From: RGIG8775 sp045121195
GTDB lineage: Bacteria > Bacillota > Clostridia > Oscillospirales > CAG-272
DNA: 64,000 nt
Direction of reading: 5' to 3'
Assembly (NCBI GenBank): GCA_045121195.1
Contig: JBGVFO010000044.1
Coordinates: forward strand, 13,995 to 77,994
Shown here piece after piece: positions 58,326 through 64,000 of the stretch. Each line of letters opens with the position of its first letter. The first letter of the stretch is position 1. The position numbers were made by a program, and so were the translations under genes. Under the pieces are notes generated by a model. The model was not told where the DNA came from. It saw nothing but the letters and a program-made list of their open reading frames with translations, and searched no databases.

Positions 58326-60413
58326 TTATCTAATGTCAGAATTTTTCACAGTATCCCACTGTACGTAAAGACCGTTTTCATAAGCGGGAGCTTCATTTTT
58401 TATGGTGTTGTTTTCCCACGTGACACGTCTTGCGTTGCAGATGAAGGCGTTGCCCCATCCGATTCTTCGCGGCTTCGTAGCGGGGAGGGAATTGGAGTTG
58501 AGGAACTGATTGTTCTTTACGATCACATCCTCGGCAGACATAATGGCAAAGGCTGCGCCGGTGGAGCCGTCGACTACATTGTCCTCCACCAGAACGTTGC
58601 GGATGACGTAGTTGTCAACGGGATAGAAATCGGAAGGCTGTTCGTCCCGTCCTGCCGCAATGGCAAAGCTGGCGGGATCGCGCTGGGCGGTGTTGCATCT
58701 CGTCATAACGTTATTGCGGATCACCACGTCTTCCACGCCGACGCCGATGTGCCAGCGCCCCCAACGAGTTACCGTGGTAAGAACGAGGGAGGGGTAGGCG
58801 AAGTTGTCAAAATCGTTGTTTTCGATGGTGCCATTGCCAAGACCGATGTAAAGCGCGTGGCAAAGTCCGCCAAAGAACTTGTTGTTGCGAATGATAAACG
58901 AACCCTTGTAGAAATCGTCGCTAAAGAATTTGTCGGTTGTCTTAACGTATGTGGGAAGGGGATCGCGGAACTTGACCGTGTAGGTCGCCATATCGTTTTT
59001 GCCTTCCAGAACGGAGGACACCGATTCGATAACAGAGCTCCAGCCGAGAGGGTAATAGTTTTCATCGTAAAGGCTGAGGGTCTCTCCTACGGCGAAGTAA
59101 TATTTTGTCGACCAGGTCTGGAGATTTCGGAGCTGCATCGTGTAAGTATCGATCTTTACGTTCTCTCCACCCATAAAGTGATTGGACATATGGATGTTAT
59201 CGTCCAGAATGCCCGAGAACTCACATCCTTCAATGACGACAGCGCCTCTGACGGCGTGAGTTTCAAAGCCGGACATGGTGGTAAAACGTCTACCTTCAGC
59301 GGGAATCACCTTGCAATCGATGACGTGATATCCGTCGGATACAGCGCTCCAGGCGGCTTCATATGGTGCAGAATAGATAGTGACGCCGTTTAAGGTCACG
59401 TTTTTATTGTAGTACATACGAAAGGCGGAGGCGTTGAAATTCGGCTTGAAATGGAATTGGAACTGCTGTCCCGCCCTGGCGTTTTTTGCACTTTGGTCAG
59501 AAGAGTAGGTAACGCGGAGGGTGTGATCGTCGAGGGCCTCGGTTTTTTTGATCGATCCGGCGGGGATGAAGCCTACCGTTTCGGAGCGATTGTCAAGGGC
59601 GGGATCCCAGGTTCTTCCGCTATCGATGTTGATGATTTTGGGGAGCTTGTGGGAATCGATACGGAAAACCACGCTATTCGTGGTTGTGTCGGAAGAAACA
59701 ACCGTTCCGATTACGGCAAGCGGATGTGCTTCCCAGTCGAAATCCACGGCAAAATTTCGCAATTCAATGGTGTTACAGTTCTCAAGACCGAAAAAGGCGG
59801 CACTTCCGATGGCCTTGTCCGCATCTTCAAAGATGAAAAGAGAACCGTTTCCGTCAATTACGAGATTGGCAATGTACTTTAAGTGGATCGCGTACTGCTT
59901 GGAGGACTTGAAACGGTATACTCCCTTGGGAATGTCGATCTTGGTGATGGGCTTTTCGTCGGAGACACTGGTCTTCACAAGGGTCAACATCTCGGAGAAG
60001 CCGTTGATATTTTGCGTGCCGGAATTATCCGGAGAAAGATAGTCCTTCGCGGAAAGGACTCTTCCGTTTTCCACGGGGCGGGGAATGGTAACCGCTTCAG
60101 CGCCTGTGATGGTGCCGCTGTTTGTTTTTATGTGAATGGATCCAACCGAGCTTTCTGCGCTGTAATCGGTGAGAGGGGGAACCTCGGGGATTGGGAGGGA
60201 TTCGGTTTCCTCTTCCGTTTCGGATTCCTTTTCCGACTCTTCCGTGTTTGGCGTTTCCGTAGCAATATCCGATTCCGACTCTATTTCCGTGCTTGACTCG
60301 GATTCCGTTTCCTTATTCGAGTCAATATCCGTTTCGCCGGAATGGGGCTCACCGCATCCAACGCTTGTGAGCAGAAGAAAGGCGAGTAAAAAAGCCAAAA
60401 GCTTGCGTATCAT
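58326..60413 (-). CDS. Lipoprotein with right-handed parallel beta-helix
   Basis: 695 residues. Signal peptide with lipobox LLTSVGCGE (Cys about 20), then about 55 residues of Asp/Glu/Ser/Thr stalk, then a large domain with repeated short beta-helix coils, for example GVTIYSAPYEAAWSAVSDGYHVIDCKV, GAVVIEGCEFSGILDDNIHMSN and IRNNKFFGGLCHALYIGLGNGTIENNDFDNF (about 390-600). The fold is that of pectate lyases and other glycan-active enzymes, but I see no definite catalytic residues. It is surface-anchored and may act on or bind plant glycans. GGAGGT precedes the ATG. Confidence 0.82.
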   Translation of the reverse strand: MIRKLLAFLLAFLLLTSVGCGEPHSGETDIDSNKETESESSTEIESESDIATETPNTEESEKESETEEETESLPIPEVPPLTDYSAESSVGSIHIKTNSGTITGAEAVTIPRPVENGRVLSAKDYLSPDNSGTQNINGFSEMLTLVKTSVSDEKPITKIDIPKGVYRFKSSKQYAIHLKYIANLVIDGNGSLFIFEDADKAIGSAAFFGLENCNTIELRNFAVDFDWEAHPLAVIGTVVSSDTTTNSVVFRIDSHKLPKIINIDSGRTWDPALDNRSETVGFIPAGSIKKTEALDDHTLRVTYSSDQSAKNARAGQQFQFHFKPNFNASAFRMYYNKNVTLNGVTIYSAPYEAAWSAVSDGYHVIDCKVIPAEGRRFTTMSGFETHAVRGAVVIEGCEFSGILDDNIHMSNHFMGGENVKIDTYTMQLRNLQTWSTKYYFAVGETLSLYDENYYPLGWSSVIESVSSVLEGKNDMATYTVKFRDPLPTYVKTTDKFFSDDFYKGSFIIRNNKFFGGLCHALYIGLGNGTIENNDFDNFAYPSLVLTTVTRWGRWHIGVGVEDVVIRNNVMTRCNTAQRDPASFAIAAGRDEQPSDFYPVDNYVIRNVLVEDNVVDGSTGAAFAIMSAEDVIVKNNQFLNSNSLPATKPRRIGWGNAFICNARRVTWENNTIKNEAPAYENGLYVQWDTVKNSDIR

Positions 60414-60573
60414 TTGTTGACCTCCGTAATTGTTATGCTATCTATTTATCATAATACCATAAATAAAGCAAAAAATCCATACAATTTTGGAAAAAATGAC
60501 CGAGAAAATAAAGATTTGTTTATGAAAATATGGTTTCCTTGCAGAAAATCAGTAAAAAAACAAGAAAAGCCTA

Positions 60574-60602
60574 TTTACTTTTTCATAGCTTCGCGGTAAA
60601 CT
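60574..60602 (+). promoter_or_regulatory. Possible promoter of the URO-D family gene
   Basis: TTTACT (60574-60579), 17 bases, TAAACT (60597-60602), a moderate match. Confidence 0.5.
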
Positions 60603-60644
60603 TAAACCATACTGGAAAAAATATAGGATATATGGAGGATGACT

Positions 60645-61790
60645 ATGTTAGATCTGGATCTCGAACAATTTTGGAAGGATGAAGAGCTGACTCACAAGGA
60701 AAATTGCTTCTCGAAGGAAGCGCCTCAGGTTGCGCTCGGCATTCGTATGAGTGATGAGTGCGTGTTCGCGGAGCTTGGTGAGGAGGGCGATCCTTGGGGA
60801 TATACCGATCCCGTGCGCCGCTATGATCTGAACTGCCGCTACAACGAGAAGGCGATCAAGATCGTGGGTAAGCCCCTTCTTAAGGAGAACAAGCCCGATC
60901 CCGTTCCCCCCAAGGCGACGATTCCCGCATTTCGCCAGATCGGCGAGGTCTTTGGCGGTCAGTACGTTTATCAGGGAGGCTCTACTTGGCTTCACGGAAC
61001 GATGGACGGTGAGGAGGATCTGGAGAAAAAGCTTGCGGAGGTGCGCGCTCTCGTTGCCGACCCCGAGGCATTCCGTTCTTTCGTGCTTCCTGCCGATTGG
61101 GACGAGCGGTGCCGCATGGTTTACGAGCTGTACGGTAAGACCCCCAATCTGTTCAAGAGCGTTCGCGGTCCCGTTACCCTTGCTACGCAGGTCTACGGTG
61201 CCGAGGAGCTGATCTATCTGTATTATGACAATCCCGAGCTTTTTGAAGAGTTTGGTCGGGTGGTCGGAGACGTAATTCTGGCATATATCAAGCTGTTTAT
61301 TCGCGAGGCGAGAAAGACCGAGGCTAATTTTGCACATGGCTTCAGCTTCTTCGATGACGACTCAAATTTGATGACGCCCGAAATGTACGCCGCCTTTGGT
61401 TATCCTACCTTGAAGCGGGTGTTTGAATTTGCGGCGCCCAATCCCGGCGATTATCGTTATCAGCACTCCGATTCTCCTATGGGTCACCTGATGCCCCAGC
61501 TTGCTGATTTCAAGCTGACGGCGTGCAACTTCGGCCCCACCATCACCGTGCAGGAGATTCGCAAGTGTATGCCCAACACCCGTATTGACGGTCAGTTGGC
61601 ACCCTTTACCTTTATGTCCAACGACGAGGATAAGATCATTGCCGAGGTCAAGCGCGATTGCGAGGCCATCAAGGAAATGGGTTCTCGCGGGCTCAATCTC
61701 ACCACGGCTGGCTCCATCAATAACGGTTCGCTTCTTACCAGTATGCGTTGCGTTATGGCGGCCATTCAAAAGTACGGAAGATATGAATAA
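60645..61790 (+). CDS. Uroporphyrinogen decarboxylase (URO-D) superfamily protein
   Basis: 381 residues. Recognisable URO-D-like parts are SVRGPVTLATQVYGAEELIYLYYDNPELFEEF (about 170-200), FSFFDDDSNLMTPEMYAAFGYPTLKRVFE and TACNFGPTITVQEIRKCMPNTRIDG. The N-terminal Arg cluster that heme-pathway HemE uses for substrate is not evident, so it is more likely one of the corrinoid- or cobamide-linked methyltransferase relatives common in anaerobes. No corrinoid protein or methyltransferase partner is adjacent. The ATG at 60645 sits six bases after GGAGG; the ATG at 60639 is too close. Confidence 0.78.
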   Translation: MLDLDLEQFWKDEELTHKENCFSKEAPQVALGIRMSDECVFAELGEEGDPWGYTDPVRRYDLNCRYNEKAIKIVGKPLLKENKPDPVPPKATIPAFRQIGEVFGGQYVYQGGSTWLHGTMDGEEDLEKKLAEVRALVADPEAFRSFVLPADWDERCRMVYELYGKTPNLFKSVRGPVTLATQVYGAEELIYLYYDNPELFEEFGRVVGDVILAYIKLFIREARKTEANFAHGFSFFDDDSNLMTPEMYAAFGYPTLKRVFEFAAPNPGDYRYQHSDSPMGHLMPQLADFKLTACNFGPTITVQEIRKCMPNTRIDGQLAPFTFMSNDEDKIIAEVKRDCEAIKEMGSRGLNLTTAGSINNGSLLTSMRCVMAAIQKYGRYE

Positions 61791-61799
61791 AATAAAAAG

Positions 61800-61838
61800 G
61801 AAGCGCTCGGATAATGGATCCGAGCGCTTCTTTATTTA
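61800..61838. terminator. Terminator between the URO-D family and GH78-like genes
   Basis: GAAGCGCTCGGAT-AATGG-ATCCGAGCGCTTC 13-bp stem followed by a T-rich tail. Confidence 0.92.
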
Positions 61839-61865
61839 ACCCTATATGGGCAGGAAGAGGCGTGT

Positions 61866-63794
61866 TTAACGTCCTTTTATGATGTGATAGTAATAAATCG
61901 GCATAGCGCTCCAGCCGTGACAAAGGCTACCCGCACCGCCGAAGGCGCTTTCTCCGTCCTCGGTCTCCCATACCGTACCGATCCCCATCTTCGTCATGGG
62001 AAGATAGATCTTCTCAATGTCGGCAAGAATTTCGGGCGCATAGGCTTCGAAATCCACCGCAAGAAGTGCATCGTACAGGAAGCATCTCATACTGAGGGAA
62101 ACGGGGGTCATGGACGGATCGCGGAGCATTTTTTCGCATAGGAGTCGTGCTTCGTTTCCTTTGACGGCACCACTCAGGATTGCCAGAGCGTTTCCGAGAA
62201 TACTCGTTCGTTCGGTGTTTCTGTGATCACGGAACAAGCCCTTCTCGGGCATATAAAAGACGCGATATACCGCCTTGCTCCACTCGGTTGCCATAGCGCC
62301 GTAGGCGGTTTCCTTGCCCAAGGTGTCTGAAATCTCCGCCATAGCGCGGAGTGCCAGAGGCATCAGCGCGTTCATCACCAGATGCGGCTCGTCCCCAAGC
62401 GCGGGATCGTTTCCGCTGAGTCCCGGCTTCCATTCGTAGAAATTCCAATAATCGGGTCCCCTAAAGGGGGCAACGAGTCCGTCTTTGTCGGTGTGCGTGA
62501 GAAAGACGTCAAGAACACTGACCAGCTTTGGATAGATCTCCGCAAGGAAGGCGGAGTCGCCCGAATGACGCAAATATTCGACACACGCGATGAAGTAGTG
62601 AAGGGAAAAAGACGGAATTACCAGATTTTTCTTCATCGGAGTGCACATGGACAGCAGACCGTCGGAGCGGTTATCCTTGGCAATGAGCTCCAGATTTGCG
62701 CGCGGAAAACGGGTTTCTCCGAAGGAATAATAGCCGCAAAGCATCTGATTACGGCTGTCCATCGCATAAAGCGCCTGCTCGCGCCACGGGCAGTCCTCAT
62801 AATGCTCGTGCATACAAAGGGTGAGCGTCCGCTCGCAGATGTCATAGATCTCATCCTCTATGGCGGTAAGAGTAGGACGCGATTTTCCGGAAAGAGGATA
62901 GGTAGTGGGGAGGATTCCAATATGCTCAATGGCGATTGGCGATTCGCTCTGCACCTCGAGGTAGCGACAGCCAAGACGGCGGAAGGGATTTGTGTAGACC
63001 GTTTTTCCTTCGTTGACCGTGATCTCGACGCTGAAGTCCCGCTCTCCGATCACACGGCGCACACAGCCGTCCACTATATGTTCTCCATAGGCTACGGTAA
63101 GGGTTTGGCTCTTGTCCGAAATTACGTCGATGGAGAGAAAGCCTACGGTATTTACGCCCAGATCAAACAGAAGACGGTCGGGCGCGATTTGCTTTATAAG
63201 GGTACCCTTGACAAGCGGATCCAAGCGAAGACGGTCGCAGGGACGCGGACGCAGCGCGGTACTGCCAGTTACGGCAATGCTGTCTGAAAAGCCGTCCGCG
63301 CTTTCCGTTAACCAAGCGTCCTCTACCGTTGCGTCATAGTGATAGCTGAAGCCGATCTGACTTGTGATCTGCTTGTCTTCGTGATTCCGATAGGCGCGGC
63401 TTATTCTCGAAGGGGTTTTCTCCGAGCTGTGTACAAGTGAGCAGTCACCCGAAAAAAGCTCGAAAAGCAAGCCTGCATCGCCGCGATAATAGACCTGCGT
63501 GGTTTCGATACCGTAATACCACACGAGGATGGCGAGGCGATTGCGTCCCTCGCGGCAGAAAGGGGTAACGTCTATATCATCGTAAACCTTGTCATAAGGA
63601 TAGTCTGCGTATTGACCGAACGCGCACAGTTTTCCGTTGAGGTACACGGCGTAATTGCTGTCCGCGGAGATCAAAAGATGAGTTTCCTGTTTTGAGAATT
63701 CGAAATCAGAATAAAACTCGCCGTATTCGTTGGGCTTTGCCGCAGCATTTGTCCATATCCATTTTGCATTTTGAAAGGTCAGGGCTTGTTTCAT
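61866..63794 (-). CDS. Alpha-L-rhamnosidase-like glycoside hydrolase (GH78 group)
   Basis: 642 residues. N-terminal beta domains (FQNAKWIWTNAAAKPNEYGEFYSDFEF, LLISADSNYAVYLNGKLCAFGQY), a central linker, and an alpha/alpha-toroid C-terminal domain with HEHYEDCPWREQALYAMDSRNQMLCGYY (about 340-365, site of the GH78 acid residues) and GSLCHGWSAMPIYYYHIIKG at the end. There is no signal peptide, so it acts on imported rhamnosides; released L-rhamnose would enter rhaBAD encoded 10 kb away. The ATG at 63794 follows GGAGGTT; the longer frame from 63815 lacks one. Confidence 0.82.
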   Translation of the reverse strand: MKQALTFQNAKWIWTNAAAKPNEYGEFYSDFEFSKQETHLLISADSNYAVYLNGKLCAFGQYADYPYDKVYDDIDVTPFCREGRNRLAILVWYYGIETTQVYYRGDAGLLFELFSGDCSLVHSSEKTPSRISRAYRNHEDKQITSQIGFSYHYDATVEDAWLTESADGFSDSIAVTGSTALRPRPCDRLRLDPLVKGTLIKQIAPDRLLFDLGVNTVGFLSIDVISDKSQTLTVAYGEHIVDGCVRRVIGERDFSVEITVNEGKTVYTNPFRRLGCRYLEVQSESPIAIEHIGILPTTYPLSGKSRPTLTAIEDEIYDICERTLTLCMHEHYEDCPWREQALYAMDSRNQMLCGYYSFGETRFPRANLELIAKDNRSDGLLSMCTPMKKNLVIPSFSLHYFIACVEYLRHSGDSAFLAEIYPKLVSVLDVFLTHTDKDGLVAPFRGPDYWNFYEWKPGLSGNDPALGDEPHLVMNALMPLALRAMAEISDTLGKETAYGAMATEWSKAVYRVFYMPEKGLFRDHRNTERTSILGNALAILSGAVKGNEARLLCEKMLRDPSMTPVSLSMRCFLYDALLAVDFEAYAPEILADIEKIYLPMTKMGIGTVWETEDGESAFGGAGSLCHGWSAMPIYYYHIIKGR

Positions 63795-63829
63795 AGAAAG
63801 AACCTCCACTCGCAAAAAATATCAAATTC

Positions 63830-63858
63830 AGTATACCAAATTTCGTGGGAAAAGTCAA
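63830..63858 (-). promoter_or_regulatory. Promoter of the GH78-like gene
   Basis: Minus strand TTGACT (63853-63858), 17 bases, TATACT (63830-63835). Confidence 0.75.
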
Positions 63859-64000
63859 TGGAAATCCGGAAAAAACAGGATGTGCATGGGTGGGAATTGA
63901 CCGCACGCCTTGGGGCTCGACTTGCGAAGCAATGTCGCGTCAGGACGCGGGTCTGACACCACACTGTGGTGTCATTCAAGACCTCGCCTTGTACGTTTTC

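Noticed and set aside
1..64000. tRNA or rRNA genes
   Set aside because: I looked through the intergenic gaps and found no GTTCRA-type T-loop with a CCA-adjacent acceptor stem and no rRNA-like stretch. A tRNAscan run would be the decisive check.

Overview
The window looks like a chromosomal piece of an anaerobic, low-to-moderate G+C Firmicute (Clostridia-type), probably from a gut or rumen habitat. The support is a class B sortase, Gram-positive lipoproteins with Glu/Ser/Thr-rich stalks, a T-box leader, a yybP-ykoY leader, ferredoxin-linked indolepyruvate oxidoreductase, a biotin-dependent Na+ decarboxylase pump and strong GGAGG ribosome-binding sites. No species call is possible from sequence reading alone. 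There are no rRNA or tRNA genes, CRISPR arrays, intact insertion sequences or phage genes. The left edge cuts a histidine kinase; the right edge ends in unexplained sequence.

Layout. 1-3.4 kb: histidine kinase, sortase B, 23S rRNA methyltransferase RlmA and a family 2 glycosyltransferase. 3.5-11.2 kb: a T-box leader (predicted specifier UAC, Tyr) followed by one operon: Na+/solute symporter, acyl-CoA ligase, IorA, IorB, PaaK and a double-ACT protein. 11.2-18.7 kb (minus): six tightly packed genes (old-yellow-enzyme-like reductase, heparinase II/III-like lyase, SDR, fumarate-reductase-like flavoprotein, sugar-phosphate isomerase-like TIM barrel, D-2-hydroxyacid dehydrogenase) divergent from an AraC regulator. 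19.6-27.8 kb: a GyrB/ParE-like topoisomerase subunit, MurD, an 'aluminium resistance' PLP enzyme, a two-module lipoprotein, a cysteine desulfurase and RsmA. 27.9-32.6 kb: an FAD oxidoreductase, then a Mn2+-type yybP-ykoY riboswitch and P-type cation ATPase. 32.7-33.8 kb: an AT-rich island with an orphan Cys-containing protein, palindromic repeats and a 44-residue Asn/Gln-only microprotein. 33.9-38.9 kb (minus): secA and two polytopic membrane proteins. 39-43.9 kb: trmL, mnmA, a PcrA-type helicase and a GNAT_C-like protein. 43.9-46 kb: an S1-domain protein, then rplM-rpsI. 46-47.9 kb: a second AT-rich island of small genes and a lipoprotein. 47.9-53.2 kb: an EamA transporter, a DeoR regulator and divergent rhaBAD. 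53.3-58.3 kb: a Na+-translocating decarboxylase operon with two different carboxyltransferases. 58.3-63.8 kb: a beta-helix lipoprotein, a URO-D family protein and a GH78-like rhamnosidase.

How it fits together. The carbohydrate genes (rhaBAD, GH78-like enzyme, beta-helix protein, heparinase-like lyase) point to use of plant or host polysaccharide fragments, including L-rhamnose. The Na+ pump could set a sodium gradient that Na+ symporters such as the one at 3.8 kb could use. The most interesting unit is the T-box operon. Its enzymes are usually read as aromatic amino acid fermentation, but control by amino-acid starvation would make more sense if they run in reverse and salvage aryl acids (for example 4-hydroxyphenylacetate) into tyrosine.
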